Shown: positions 1 through 12,990, counted from the first letter of the stretch. The stretch: 64,000 bases of DNA from Anaeramoeba flamelloides (GCA_027625915.1 JANTQA010000032.1:9176001-9240000), one strand, 5' to 3'. Notes: generated by a model not told the origin, from the letters alone. A program made the numbers and translations.

Positions 1-819
1 TAAACTTAAATATTCCTGATCACGATGTCCGTTTTTGTCTGTGTAATAAATGTCTGGGTTGGAATTGCCAACATCTAAGACAAATTTTGGTAAGGGGATA
101 TAGCATTTGTCACCAGTGTTGGTTCCGCATTGGTGAAACGACATTACACATTGAAGCTTGAGATCGTGTTTCTTTGCGGGGTTTTGTTTTTATTTTGAAA
201 AAGGAAAGTTTTTGTTTGTTTTGTTTTTTTATTTTGAAAAAGGGAAGTTTTTGCTGTTAATATTTTTCATTGAAATTCAAGTTTCTTTTTTTTTTTTTAA
301 TGTTTTTTTTTTTGAATAGATGCTTGTTGAAAGCAAAAGGTGGTACTGCAAACTTATTAAAATTTGATTTCTTCAACTTTAAAACTAAAATTGAAAGTAT
401 TTGAAATTTTGTGAAAGTGAGTAGGCCCAAAGAAAGATCAACAACAAGGATGTAAAAAAAATCCGGTAAAAAAAACAAGAAAAAAATCAATTGACAAAAA
501 TTGATTTGAAAAAAAAAAAGAAAATAATGGACCAAAATACCTGAAGAAGTGAAACAAGTTGATCATAACCAGCCCAATTGTAGTTCTTTTCATTGCTTTC
601 TACAATTCCCCACCAAACATCAGCCATGACACCATCAGCACCTGCTTCGTTTTTAATCTTTCCAAACCAATCGTCAAGCTCACCTTGATTATTTAAATTA
701 CCATCATTATTGATAAAATCAAGTGGTAACATTAAATAAACTGGCACATAGGTGTTTTGTGCAGAGCTAATAAATAAAGAAGAAACTACAAAAATAACTA
801 ACAATAATTTAAAATTCAT
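1..819 (-). CDS. Beta-amylase, 5' part (partial at window edge)
   Basis: Glycoside hydrolase family 14 enzyme that releases maltose from the non-reducing ends of alpha-1,4-glucans. Two exons are seen: 819-541 and 171-1, joined in phase 0 by a GT-AG intron (540-172). Residues 1-21 are a clear signal peptide (hydrophobic core [12 protein letters not shown]), so the enzyme is probably secreted or lysosomal. The family signature [11 protein letters not shown] follows directly, then [12 protein letters not shown], and after the splice [16 protein letters not shown], which matches the beta-amylase active-site loop including its conserved Asp. The catalytic Glu residues would lie beyond the left edge. 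The splice is supported because the joined LLQ/KHDLKLQ reads straight through the family alignment. 150 codons are visible; the family is usually near 500. Known from plants, bacteria and some anaerobic protists. Confidence 0.93.
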
Positions 820-989
820 TTTTGGAAAATGGTATTTTAAAAAAAATGGAAAAATTTTTCAAAAAAAGGTATTCAGTTAAAATCTCTTCCATTTTGTGAG
901 TTTGGGTACTTATGTAAAGAAATTGTCAATTCTTGGTTTCTGAGTCAAGATTAATTCCTTTCAAAAAATTTTCTATTTGAATTCCTTTC

Positions 990-1226
990 TTACTTTCTCT
1001 GTAATTCAATTAACCTACAATTAGCATCACCGAATTCATTGCAATCTTCACCTGTTTTAAAATACGTTTTTTCTTTGTCGTTTTGTTTGTCAAATTTCGC
1101 TTTATGTTGGTTAAATGTTTTATATTCTTCTCTAATCCATTTCCAGGAACAGTTCTTTTCTTGAATTATTTTTCTAAAAAATTGAAGACCAAGTTTTATG
1201 ATTTTGCTTTTTTTCATTTTGTTCAT
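990..1226 (-). CDS. Small LYR-motif-like protein (tentative)
   Basis: A 78-codon ATG-to-TAA frame lying 171 bp upstream of the beta-amylase start on the same strand. Its layout resembles Complex1_LYR proteins such as LYRM2: a basic helix ending LQFFRKII (in place of the LYR tripeptide), then WIREEYKTF (compare the WxREEF/FRxNK segment), then a C-terminal helix ending GDANCRLIELQRK (compare GxxxLxxLxK). LYR proteins are small mitochondrial or mitochondrion-related accessory factors for Fe-S or respiratory complex assembly. The LYR tripeptide is degenerate (FFR), so the assignment rests on overall pattern only. No intron is evident and the size (78 aa) is usual for the family. It could instead be an unrelated small protein. 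Confidence 0.42.
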   Translation of the reverse strand: MNKMKKSKIIKLGLQFFRKIIQEKNCSWKWIREEYKTFNQHKAKFDKQNDKEKTYFKTGEDCNEFGDANCRLIELQRK

Positions 1227-3468
1227 CCCAAGTAAACCCAGACTCCCTTTTTTTGTCTTTTTTCTTCTTTACTCAATTAATATTTTTTAAAAATACACTC
1301 TTCAAAATATTTTTCCTAGTTGTTTTCCAAAAATAAGTAAAAAAGTTGAACAAATAATCAAAAACAATCTGTTTCAAGTCATCGATTTGAGTAATTTGAA
1401 CAACTTATTCTTTAAAGTATCTTTATTGAATCTTTTGAGGTAGTGCTACATTTTGTTGGGAAATGAAGGCTTCCAAGCAAACCCAAAAAATGAAAATGGA
1501 TTTCAAATGGTTTTATTATTTGATGGTGTTAAAATTGATTTATTCTTGACTAAAAGCAAGTTTTTAATGGAGCTTTCGAAAAAAACAGCAAATCGGAAAA
1601 ATAGTTACAGGAGGATGTTACAATTAAGAAAATAAAAAATACCACAAACTTAATCAAATTGTTTTGAACAAAGTGAAACAGATCTTTTTATTCAAAGATT
1701 AAAAGATTCTATTTTTCCCAATTAATAAATGAAATTTTTTCTTTCCAATTGCCAAAATTATTTCAAGTCATTTTTTGTTGAAAAAGCCCAAGTACTTGTG
1801 AAAAATTAATTAGAGATTTCAGTCACAACTCAAACATTTTTCAAACTGTAATTTTTCTAATTATAAAAATAAATTATATCACAAAGTTTCAAAAATAAAG
1901 AGATCCAAATTAATAAAACTCAAGGTTATCATGATCAAATGATCTTGAGAAGATCTTTGTTTTTTTTCAACTGTTAAGAGTTCGAAAAAATTCCTTTAAA
2001 AACCGGAAATAAAAATTTTTCAATCTTATTTGAAAAATCATAGTAAATTATCTAGTTGATATTAACAATATAAAGGGGTAATGATTTGTGCTTCATTTTC
2101 CTTTTCTAAATAGAGTACTTATTAGGGAGTGGTAGGTGGTGAGTATGATTCTATTTTTAAAAGAGGTAAATGAAATATAAGCAAAAATGTTTGCCTATGT
2201 ATTATTCAGGCAACGGTGTCGTGTTAAAAAGTATCGACTCAGACTTGTTTAATCTATGTTTCAAAAATCAAAAGCTATGTATCCTTATTTACGAGAAGAC
2301 CTATACATTAATTGATCAAAGAAACTGGCAATAAATCTTAATTAAATTTGATATCAGTTTAAACACCCTATTATTAAAAAAATAGATATCAAAATGAGGG
2401 ATCAAATGAGTAGAATTTCACTATTAAAAGAGACAATGTTTTTGTGAAATTCATATTAACCAGAAATATACAAAAAAATAAAACTTTATTAAAAATTAAA
2501 TAAAAACGAAAAATTTTCAATTCCTAATTCAAAATTTCCTCCAAAAATAAGTGTGTTCCCCTTAACAATTGGTTTGAAAATGTGTATACTATTAGGCTGT
2601 CGATTAGATGGTGTTTTCGAATCCAAAAAAAAAAAAACATGGGTTTCCTTTTGAAAAGCGTGTTTTAGACCTTAGTACTTTTATTTTATTTCATCATTGA
2701 AAAGAAAAAAAATCTTTTGTTGTTGGGTTTTTATTTCTGTGTTGATTGGTAATTTTCACACCCTTATGAGGATTAAACAAGAGTGGTGGTTTATTTTTAG
2801 GAAAATGGTTAAAATTTACTTCATTATTAGTCTAAAATTTCAAATAACTCAATTCTATTTTAAAATAATCATATATATCTTTTTATGTGTATTTTTCAGG
2901 ATTTATTAAGTGAAATTTCCCAGCCAAATAAAAAATTAAGTACAAAAAAACTCCAAAAAAATTCATACATTCAAAAAGATATTTATTTAATTCGTGAAAA
3001 CAAGATCATGATCACCTTTTCCCCATCTGGAATGTGATACTTACTAAATTATATTTAGAAAATAATTTCTTGATTTATCTTTAAATATTATTGTCGTTGC
3101 TGTCATTGATGAAGTTTTAAAGTGTCGCTTTTGATTCCAAGTCAAACAAGTGTTAATTTTGTTACGGTAGTTATTGGCACTGTCGATTATTATAGCCAGT
3201 ACAATTTTAAAGTCCGATTTTTTGAATGAAAATTGAGAACTTAAAGAAAATCTAAATTTAAACAACAATCCAATTTCTAGGTATAAAGCACGAGGAAAAG
3301 AATTCTAAATTTTGTGCTTTTATTTGGGATTTTTGGTATGCTCAATTCCAATTTAAAATTTGTGATTTAAAAATTAAGTTGATATAGTTATTATTATCGA
3401 TAGTGGTTATTTAGTTATTATAACTATACTTATCAAAAGTATATGACCAGATTATTTTAACTATTTTC

Positions 3469-3485
3469 TACAGTCAGTTTCACTT
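3469..3485 (+). repeat. Solo terminal repeat of family A
   Basis: TACAGTCAGTTTCACTT is identical to the terminus of the family-A fold-back elements described elsewhere in this window. The internal part and the partner end are not recognisable nearby. It is therefore either a decayed or truncated copy or the relic of an abortive insertion. Confidence 0.6.
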
Positions 3486-4014
3486 ATTACACCTGTTATT
3501 CGCATTAATTACTGGAAAATTTGATATTATTGCTTATTTGGTCATATTCTTAGTATTGACTGATTAGTTTTTTGAAATTAAAAAAATAAAAAAAAAGGGA
3601 GGGATAATTTTTGGGTTTCTTGCCTATAATAAGGGATGGAAAATATTTTAAAAAATTGAAAAAAAAAGAGAGAATCAATGATGATTTTATAAATAGTTCA
3701 TTTAATATTATTTTTTTAGTACGTATTCTACACTATAATCCATAATCTTTACCACCCAAAAATGTTATCTTTTTAGTCCATATTTTCAATCAAATCATTT
3801 TTTTTCTTTTTTACAACCAAAATAATTTCAAAATAAATAGAGAGATCTTGGAAAAGTTGAAAAGATAACAATATCACAATACCCATTGAATTTATCAATA
3901 ATTTTAATTTTGGCAATTATTTTTTTCTTTTTTGATTTTTTTTATTTTATTTTCATTTCCTTTTTTTCCAGTTACGTAATGTATTTCCTTAGAACAAGGA
4001 ATTTGCATTAAATG

Positions 4015-4300
4015 GCTGATGGAAGGTTAGTGCTGAGTTTATCAAATAAAAAAAAATCAAATACATTTGGTTGATGATATCTTATCATTTGCTCGATCAA
4101 TAATTATTGGTGAAATTTCAACAAATTTACCAATACATTTTTTGTTCGGCTTTATTCATTATTTTGGACACACCAATAATAATTTTTTTCGGTTAATATT
4201 TTTTCCCTATAGTTGGACAAAAATGATTACTTATGAAAAAATTAACATTGTGTAAATTGGATGCAGTTTAAAATTCAGTTTCGAAAAACACACTGGATTT
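4015..4300 (+). repeat. Diverged dispersed repeat, family P copy 1
   Basis: This stretch aligns by eye with 16255-16520 on the same strand. Shared landmarks in order are GTTGAT-GATA/GTTGATAGTA, CGATCAATAAT, a block ending in AATACATTTTTT, then ACACACCRATAAT and TTAACATT. The copies are strongly diverged with many small indels and no conserved frame. The 62-codon frame at 4067-4255 lies in it and is probably accidental. Confidence 0.55.
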
Positions 4301-7300
4301 CTTTTTTTTCTAATTATCACGAGTATAAAGACTGAATAGTTATTATTAAAATATGCATTATTTAATAATATTTATATTTATTATTTTTTTTAAATTAATG
4401 CTTAATTGAATATAATTCGACCCATTTAAAATATTTTAAAAATTACCAAAAAATATATTATTTATTGATACTTTCAATTATTGGAATTATTACTATTTTA
4501 CTAAAATTATTAACATTTTTGGATTTCATATTAGTTATAAATAATCAAATTGAAAATTATTTCTTTATTTCTTTTTTTTTTTTCACAATTAGAATTTCCA
4601 GGGGTTTTTTAAAGGATTTTATGATTCTTTTGAATTTATGGTTTTTTGTAATATTTTTTCATATATATTTTTTTGTCTAAAAATTATCAAAAAAAGATTC
4701 AAATTCTTTTTTGAATTAAGAAATTATATATATATTTTCAAGTTAAAAATGATACCTCTTAATTTTTTTTAATATTAAGTAGATTTTTTTAACTTTGTTA
4801 TTTAAATGTTAGTTGGTTTCATTTTTGAAGTGTATTTTTGTACTTTATTTACATAAATTAAGATTCATTTCTTCTTTCAAAGGAAATATTTTTTTATTTA
4901 TATAATTCAGAAATATGTCTAATGAAGAACTTGGAAAAATTGAGGAAAAGGCAATATTTTTTTTTAAAAAAAACAGTATTTCTATCTGAAAAACATATTA
5001 AAAGTTGAGTTTCACAGCTAAGTAATTATTTTTTTTCTTTATTTTTCAAGTTCAAGATGCTATGATTTTTTTTATATAATTTTCTAGTGAATTTATACAA
5101 GATTTTTAATATCTATAAATCGTCAAGGGGGTGTGTCTAACACATAGAAACATAAAAAAAGCATAGAAACATTGAACGTGCATGTAATTTGTGTATCGTG
5201 TACTGCAAATGAATAAAACACAATGCCAAGTAAAAATATACCAAAAGATGATTTAACCTCTTAAAAAATTGCTCTACACTGGTAAAAACTCCAAGAATTA
5301 TCAAAAAAAACCCTACACTTTGAAACTAATTTAAAGATTTAATAATCAATATTGAGACTTCAACATTGAAAAACTTTTTAATTTTTTTAAGAAATTTTAA
5401 ATTTGATTTATTGTTAAGGTTGCTGAGTTGGAAACATTTCATCTGATTAGTTAGAATTTTGAAGTGGCTAAATTCAAGACTTCCCAATTCAAAAAATATT
5501 GATTATAGACCTATCCCTCATCAAAATATGAAATATTTGTTAGTGTACTATGGAATGTAGATTTTTTTCAAAAAAAAATAAATATTTAACTAATGACCAA
5601 TTTCTTCAATAGTCCAGATCAACAATTTCGTTTTTTTTATTATTATTATAATTATTTTTTTTTTTGTTTGGAAAAATCAAATCCACAATAACTAATATTT
5701 GGATAATAAAAATAAAAAATTCAAATTCGTTTACACCTCTTTTCGTTTTTAGAAATATATTTTTTTCATGCAATAGAATTTAATTTGATTTCTTTATTTA
5801 TTTCCTTACCCCCGTACTATGCTATCTAATATTGGATACACTTAGAACCACTAAAATTAAAACCAGTTAACAGTTTTAAAATGGATGCTCAATTGGTATT
5901 TCATGTCATTGAATTGTTAAATACTTCTATTGGATAAACATACACACACTTAACAAAACAGCTAAAAAATTGAGAATGACCCAATAAATAATTTATCTTA
6001 AATTATTAAATAATCTTTAATTTCTTTTTAAAAAACCAATTAGCACGAGAGGTATCTAAAAAAACTAAGAATACCCAATTTTTAAAAAAATAAAAAATGA
6101 AAAACTTTTAATTGATAATGAAATGAATAGGGTGTTTAATTAAACCTTTTACACAAAATGAAGTATCGAACAGCAATTCCAAAATTGATTTTTTTTTTAT
6201 AAAATTTTAAGATCATTTGTCTTTTGACCTAATCTTTTTGCATGAAATAAATCACCTAACAGATATTCCAAAATCAAGTTTTTTTTTTAAATTTCCAAGA
6301 TCATTCATATTAGGTTATAATTTTGATGAATATGAATTATAAAAAGAAATTACAGAAAATCGATAATTGCTCATGAAATTACAAGATCAAAAAGATCAAA
6401 AAATCAAAAAAAGTATATTTATTTAAAAAATTGAAAAAACAAAAAAAAATAATATCTTTGATCTTAATTATTTCTTTTTCTGAGTTTTGTCTGAATTATT
6501 ATCATAATTTATTAATATGTATCATTTTATATCCAATTTCAATTAATCACTAAGAACTTTCATATACAATATAATAAAATAAATGATTTGTTTATCATTT
6601 TAGTTTATAAATCTAATACCATTTTTTTTATCTCTTCAAACTTTTTTTTATTATATTAAGTTTTTTTCATATGGAGTTATCCCTTTTTGGTATTTCAAAT
6701 AAGTATTATGACTTTTAAATTATTTTTGTTTTCCCATTTTTCATACAAGTTTTTATTTTTTTAAAAAAAAAATCATCTAATAATTGTATTTTAGAAGAGA
6801 AATTACATAATATCTCTTTGATTTAATAAATTCAGTATAATATATTCTTTATAATAAAATATGTAGCATAAATTAGATACAAAAATTTCAAAAAAAATAA
6901 TTAATCTCCAAAAAGTGAGGAATATCTTTTGATTTTTACTAAAACATTTTTATTTGAACTTGATATAATAAATCAAAATAGGTATCTTTATTTCACTTTA
7001 ATTATTTTTTATTTTGTAAAAGAAATAGCTGAAAATCTCTAATAGGGTTATTTTCCAATTAATTATTGAATAATTGTTTTTCAAATACCAAAATGAATAT
7101 TAATTATTACTGTTACAATGAAATTAAAAGAGTCAAAAAATTGCCTTAGATTCCACTAAGGTAGTTTAATTAAATGTCTAAAAATATCCTTTCTAAACGA
7201 TTAGTTAAATATTTTAGGTGTTTTCTTTCGACTAATTATTCATATAAAAATATTTTGGAGAATTTGAACTTAAAATTTTCTTTTTTTAATTGGAAAATAA

Positions 7301-7642
7301 TAATATATAGCGAAAAGAAAATGTTCTTTGGGAATCCAACAAACGATAATTTAGGGAAAATATTAAATCTTATTTTACAGCCCTATGACTTAATAATTGC
7401 TTTTTAGTATTTTAAACATCTGAAAGCCTGTTAATTATAGAGTTTTGATTGTTTGGATTATATAATATATTTCTTATCTGTGAATATACCTTTTAGTAAT
7501 ACTCAAGAAAAAGATTTCTTTTTCTGTCGTTAGTATAGAGGAGGTGAATGTTCAATTCTAAAATATACAGATAAACAAATGATTAAACATTTTATCCAAA
7601 GAATTCATTTTTTTTACTTTTACTTTTTTAGACTTATTGAAA

Positions 7643-10600
7643 ATGTCTTATGAAATTTTAGAATTAAAATCACGAATAAACAAACTGATGCTTGAAGAGC
7701 CACATGAAATTAACATTCAACTCCTATCCAATCTTCTTCAAATGCTTGACGAAAAAACGTTAACTTATAGTATTTTAAAAAGCACCAAAATTGGTATCAC
7801 GATCAACAAACTAAGAAAACACAAATCAGAAACTATCCGAAACAAGTCTGCACACTTATTTTCCAAAATGAAAAAATTATTTGTACAAGAAAAAAGAAAG
7901 AATTCCACCAATAAGTCTGGTGATCTAAATAAGAAATCAAAAACACAGACAAAAACAAACACAAACACAAATACAATAAACAAAACTCCCAATAACAATA
8001 ATGTTAATAATGATCTTAAAGCCACAAATTTAAAAAACAATAAGAAAACAACAACAATAAAAAAACCTCTTGAGAAAAAAACTGAATGGGTATTGTCGAA
8101 AACTTCAAAAAATAAAGTTCGAGACAACATCTGGAAAACATTTTCTTTAGATTTGTATCACCATTTCCATAAAGTTGAAAACCCACAAATTGAAATTGAA
8201 GAATTAGCGAGACAAATCGAGACTGGTAATCTTTTTTTTTTTTATTATTTTTTTTATGAGGATAAATTAAAAAAAAAATAGCAAAATTTTCACTTCTGTT
8301 TTCTTTTTGAAATTGTAAACCCTGTTTTCACAAATTTCATTTCAAAGAAGATTTTGAAGATCGACTTATTTTGATCCTTTTGTTGAATTTACCCAAATAA
8401 AATTCTTTCACCTTCTTGATCTCGAAAGAAAGTTAAAATATTTCAACAAAAGGAATGAGAACTAAAAAAATTTTTAAAGATTTTTTTTGAATTTTAAAGT
8501 ATTGTGTCTTTGTCGTTTGGTTATTGGACAGTTAAAATAAATGCTGGAATGAATAACTGAAATTACCTTATTATTTTCACGAGTCTTTTTAAAGTCAAAT
8601 TACAGTTTGTTCAATAGCCCGTGTTGACTTCAATAACTATTTTTTTTCAAACTTTTGCTGTGGTTTTTTCAAAAAAGTGTTTTTTGGTGTTGTTTTCCAA
8701 CTTTTTTGGTCTTGTTTTCTTTTTTTATCTGTTGTTGAAATGAAAAGTTTTCAAGAGTGTCTTTATTTTAAACAGGCAAGTATGTCTTGACAATACTATT
8801 GTCCTTCTCGAAGTCATAAAAGAAATTTTTTTTCAAAATTTTCTACCAAAATATTTTTTCTTCTAATTGAAAGAAAAACCATAAAGATCTTGATATAGCC
8901 AATGAAAATTGATCTTTTTAGAGATTTAATTTGCTCTCATTATGAAAATTGTTGAAAAAGAATTGATTTTTAAATAATTTGGTCATTGGGCATGTTCTTG
9001 TCTAATTTTAATCAGATAAAATATCAACAAATTAACTTTTGATTCAAACAAAATGTTTCTTCATTTTAGGATTCTTATTTCAACCAATATAGACACAAAA
9101 TAAGAATGAACTAAATAAATAAAGTCAGTCAATTACAAGATATGATGCGAAGACGATCGACTTAAATGAAAAAAGAAAATTGAAATGAATTTTTTGGTTA
9201 ATTTCAATTTCAAAAAACTTTGAAAAATTTATATTTCAGTTTTTCCCATGTCGAGATAAAGGGAAAAAAATTTTTAAGAAACTCTTTTTATCCTTTTTTA
9301 TGTTTTTTTTTTGTATATATTCCAATTGAAAGATTTGGTTGTTGTGGATTTTGGTGTTTGTTTGTTTAAATTTTGTTGAATTAGATCTCTTTTATGAGGA
9401 GATTGGTCTTGAAGGTTGTAGAAAAACACTTTGATAATATGATCTATTGTAATTATTGGTTAATTTGAAAGTATAGTTATACTGAACTGTATTTTTTTAT
9501 TAAACACAAAATAAAAAGAAAAAACCACAGCTAAAGAAAAAAAGAAAACAGTTAAAAAAAAAAAATAATACTAATAATTTTTAAAAATACAAAAAAGGCT
9601 GACGACACAGGTTATTGAACAAATTGTACACTGTTTTTTATTGAGGCTTGGATAAGAAATTTGATTCAAAACTTTGAAATAGTTTTCACTTTTTAGAAGG
9701 TTTTAAAATCTTTTAACTGTTTTAATTCACCAAAACTTTCGTCTTTTGCAAACCTTTGCAATTAAAAATATTTTAAAGTGAATGATTATCTTTTATTAAA
9801 AAGTTTTCACTTTTTGAAAACAACTCTATTTTCACAATCAATGCTTGTTTCAGATCGAATAATCAGACACATTTGAAAATATTATTGAATTTAGACTTTA
9901 ATTTTGATATTCCCAGTGCTATCTTAAAAACTTTTTTGTCAGATTAAAGTGTGTTGACTGCTTTATAGATATTTTAATCAACTATAATTACCCCACTTTT
10001 TAAAAATGACCAAATAAACATTTATGTTTTCTAAGAATAATGAATTTACCAAATAAATTTTTAAGGGAATATTATTGTTATTTTGAAATGAATAAAAATG
10101 GGTTTTTATTATTTTAATCAAAATTTAAATCGAAAAAGCAAAATAAATAAATTTTGTAAAGATTTCCAATATTTTATTTTTTAAATTTGAATAAGCACTT
10201 TTTTTTAAATATTAAATTGGTTGAAAAATAAAATAAAAAAAGTTTTCTAAAAAAAGAGATTATCAATTTTTCATACTCAAATACTTTATTTAGGGATTTA
10301 AAATATCAATTAAATTTGGATTTTATTATAATCAATTCATTTATCACCCACCTCATATTAATAACTCTTTACTAGTCGAATAAAAAAAAAAAAAAAATGG
10401 AAATGGGGTGATTAATAATTTATTAATATTTCAAACTGAAGCTATTATCATTAAAAAAAAAACACAAAATCGCCCTTTTTCAAAAATTTAATTGACAAAA
10501 ATAAAACCGCAAATATTAAAATTAAGTTCTTCTTGAATATATAATTTTATTTTTCTTATTTTAAAGCTTTATTGAAAAAAACTATAACGTTAGGTAAAAA

Positions 10601-10943
10601 TTATAAGAGGATATTTCGAAAAATTGCACACAACCTCGCAACAGAAGAACATGATGAATTACGACAAAATTTATTTTCCAAGATTATATCACCTGAGAAA
10701 TTAGTTAATATGTCAAATTCAGATTTCATGACAAAAGAACAAAAACACGAGCACAAGAAATTTCTTGAGGAGGGGGTGAAAAAATCCCAAGGCCGAGTAA
10801 TACAAACAAAAACAAACCGTTTCAAGTGCTTTCGTTGCAAAAGTTATGAGTGTAGCTATGCAGAATACCAATCACGTTCTGGGGATGAGCCAATGACGGT
10901 TTTGGTTACTTGTCTGATTTGTAATAATGCATGGAAATTGTAA
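7643..10943 (+). CDS. TCEA/DST1-like: Transcription elongation factor TFIIS
   Basis: RNA polymerase II cleavage-stimulation factor that rescues backtracked polymerase in the nucleus. Exon 1 is 7643-8225 and exon 2 10567-10943, joined in phase 1 by a 2,341-bp GT-AG intron; the product is 319 aa, close to the usual 300. Residues 1-85 form the N-terminal LW domain (LQMLDEKTLTYSIL, STKIGITINKLRKH). Residues 85-160 are a basic Thr/Asn/Lys linker. The central domain follows (VRDNIWKTF, EELARQIETALL across the splice, KNYKRIFRKIAHNL, then KIISPEKLVNMS). The C-terminal zinc ribbon has Cys 282, 285, 310 and 313 and the acidic hairpin RSGDEPMT, whose Asp301-Glu302 pair is the one inserted into the polymerase active site. 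All key residues are present. The ATG at 7643 gives the standard LW-domain start. The intron shows no further exon; it is plain AT-rich sequence. Confidence 0.95.
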
Positions 10944-11248
10944 ATAACAAAATTAACTTTTTAAAATTATTGTTTAAATCTTCTTATTATTTATGTTATG
11001 TTATATGCTAAAGAATAAAAAATTGATTCTTATCACAAATTATAATTTAATATAATTTTTAAATTGATGATTTCATTTAATAATTGAATTCGATAAATAA
11101 TAAAATAACCACCTTAAGGTTTTTATCTTTTTTACAACATACTTTTATTTCTATAATTGAGTTAGTGTAATTAAAAATTATATTTTATTTTTTTCATACC
11201 ACACAAAGTTTTCACCAAAATAGTTTTTTGAGTATTAGTATCTATTAT

Positions 11249-11267
11249 GGGGGGGGGGGGGGGGGGG
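11249..11267 (+). repeat. Run of 19 G
   Basis: An uninterrupted G19 tract in a region otherwise rich in A and T. It lies where the family-R copies elsewhere have their terminal AAGGGGTTAGCGTC, so it probably arose by expansion of that terminal GGGG. Its true length may differ because homopolymers are error-prone in sequencing. Confidence 0.8.
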
Positions 11268-11700
11268 TCTAAAATTAACAATACGTTGTTATTGAATGTC
11301 AATCATATTAGTGATTCATACTTCAAATGTCTCGAAAAATTCGAATAGTAAAATAGTGATATTTGTTGATCTCACTCATTAAATATAATCCTTATATTCG
11401 TAAAAAAAATCTACATTCCGATACAAATTTAGAATTTGAGTCAAAAATGTAGAGGTGAAATTATCAATTATTCAGACTTCAAAGTTGAAATTTTTCTTTC
11501 TTAAATTTGTCTCATAATGTATATTAGTTGACTAAAAAATTAAATTGTTAATGAAAAATTGAAGAATTAACTTTGAGATTATTTAGACAAATTATTTTTC
11601 CATTTAGGAAATATGTGAAAAAGGAACGAGATTCATAAAAAATAAACAAATCCAATTAATTTTTCTGTGTTTATATTAATCATTATTGAGTTTCATTTTG
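11249..11700 (+). repeat. Family R element, truncated copy
   Basis: Aligns with the left half of the family-R element at 16821-17585. Shared landmarks are GTTRTTATTGAATGT, ATCATATTAGTG, CAAATGTCTC, TTTGTTGATCT, ATTATCAAT, CTTAAATTTGTCTC and TAGTTGACTAAAAAATT. The right terminus is missing; the sequence passes directly into duplication S. Confidence 0.65.
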
Positions 11701-11704
11701 TAAT

Positions 11705-12990
11705 TAAAAAAAAATGAAAAAATTGATCAACAAAAAATAAATAAAAATCATTTATTTCGAGATCTTATCTTTACGATTCGATACAATTACTTATTCTTAA
11801 TTTGGTTTTATTTTAAATTTGGTAATAATTATGTTTTGAAAAATTTTTCAGAAACAAATTACTTATTATTTGAAAAGAATTACCAAAAATGAATAAAAAT
11901 CAATTTTTCATTTGATTCATATAATTTGTGTTTTAGTTCAGAAAATAGGATATCTTTGAAATTCCTCTTCAGAAATAATTATTAAGGGGGCAAAGGTGGT
12001 TTGATTTTATAATTATTTATTTTCCATTAAAATGAAAACGAAAAATAATTCTGAATCTGGTTGAAATTTTTTCTCAATTTTTCTTTTTCTTTTGGATTGA
12101 ATCTTTTTCAACTGTTTCTTGATTCTGCGAATTCAACACACTATTTTAACTTTTGAAATAATATTCTTTATCTTGGCTATATTTGATAAAAATATTTTAA
12201 AAATAGAATTTTGAAAACAAAGTCAGAACAAAATGGTTTTAAAAAAAACACCTTTGGTTTAATAATAAATAAATCGTAATTATGTCGAGATTTTCAAGGT
12301 TATAACTAGGTAAGATTCATACAAATTAAGAAGACAAAAAAGAAAACAAATATTCGAGAATAGACTTTGGTTGATTATTTTTTTTTTCTTATTTTTGATT
12401 TCAACAAATTTATTTGGAATGGTAATCTTTTATGTTTGGTCTTCAAAAAGAAAATATTTGTTTCAAATACAAACCTTTTCCGGAAAATTTTTTTTGGTTT
12501 ACTCTTTGGTTAATTCCACTTGTTTTAATAAACACATTTCTAGATTCAAAACCAAATTTAAGAAAACTCAAAAATTTAATCAAACAAAAATTAATGCAGA
12601 CAGTTCCCCTTTTCAGACTCAAACTTTCAACACAATTTAAGGTACATAAAAATCTCAAATTAAAGAACACTTTTTGAAATTTTTTTTAAAACAAATTATT
12701 TTACTAGAATCTGAATTTTGTGCCTTAATTTGAGATTTTTTTGTGCTTTAAATTTTATTCAAAGTTTGAGTCTTAAAAGTGGAACTGACTGTATTCAAAA
12801 ATTTGAAAAATTAAAGATCCGACTCTGAATTACTTTGGTTTCGTTTTCTTTTCACAAATAGAGCAGCGAATGGTGTTTTGGTTTCAAAGTTTCAATATCT
12901 AATTGCCTGAGCAATTATTTTTCAGTAAAGTTTACACAATTAAAAATTTTCAAAATGGTAAAATGTACTTATTTCCTTAAATTAACAAAA
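11705..12990 (+). repeat. Long duplication S, copy 1 (with a family-A insertion)
   Basis: About 1.09 kb of this stretch, once the inserted family-A element at 12595-12793 is removed, aligns end to end with 42195-43262 in the same orientation. Landmarks shared in order include AATTCCTCTTCAGAAATAA, AATTTTGAAAACAAA, ACACCTTTGGTT, AAGATTCATACAAATTAAG, ACAAATTTATTTGGAA, CACAAATAGAGCAG and ATGGTAAAATGTA. No conserved reading frame is seen and substitutions and small indels are many, so this is an old duplication or an element of unknown class. Confidence 0.75.
12595..12793 (+). mobile_element. Family A fold-back element (copy 1, inserted in S)
   Basis: About 199 bp including flanking TA. Left end is worn (TGCAGACAGTTCC) but the right end GGAACTGACTGTA is intact. 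The body shows the family-A plan of two inverted arms with the TTAAGGCACAAA-like motif. The homologous position in the other copy of S (near 43070) has no such element, so insertion postdates the S duplication. Non-coding; probably a non-autonomous DNA transposon using TA target sites. Confidence 0.85.

Larger units (their letters stand above)
1227..7642. other. 6.4 kb region with no confident gene
   Basis: Very AT-rich sequence with long A and T runs. No frame here shows a recognisable domain. It contains a lone family-A terminal repeat near 3469-3485, a diverged copy of repeat family P (about 4015-4300) and possibly a heavily decayed family-R fragment around 5250-5400. A short frame at 1453-1635 and a 77-codon ATG frame at 7174-7407 lack supporting similarity. 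Confidence 0.6.

Noticed and set aside
1453-1635. Possible terminal exon with GVKIDLFLT, faintly like the end of a family-X polymerase
   Set aside because: Only a few residues resemble the family; no upstream exon found and no ATG start.
7174-7407. 77-codon ATG frame upstream of TFIIS
   Set aside because: No domain, low-complexity composition and no supporting context; could be chance in AT-rich DNA.
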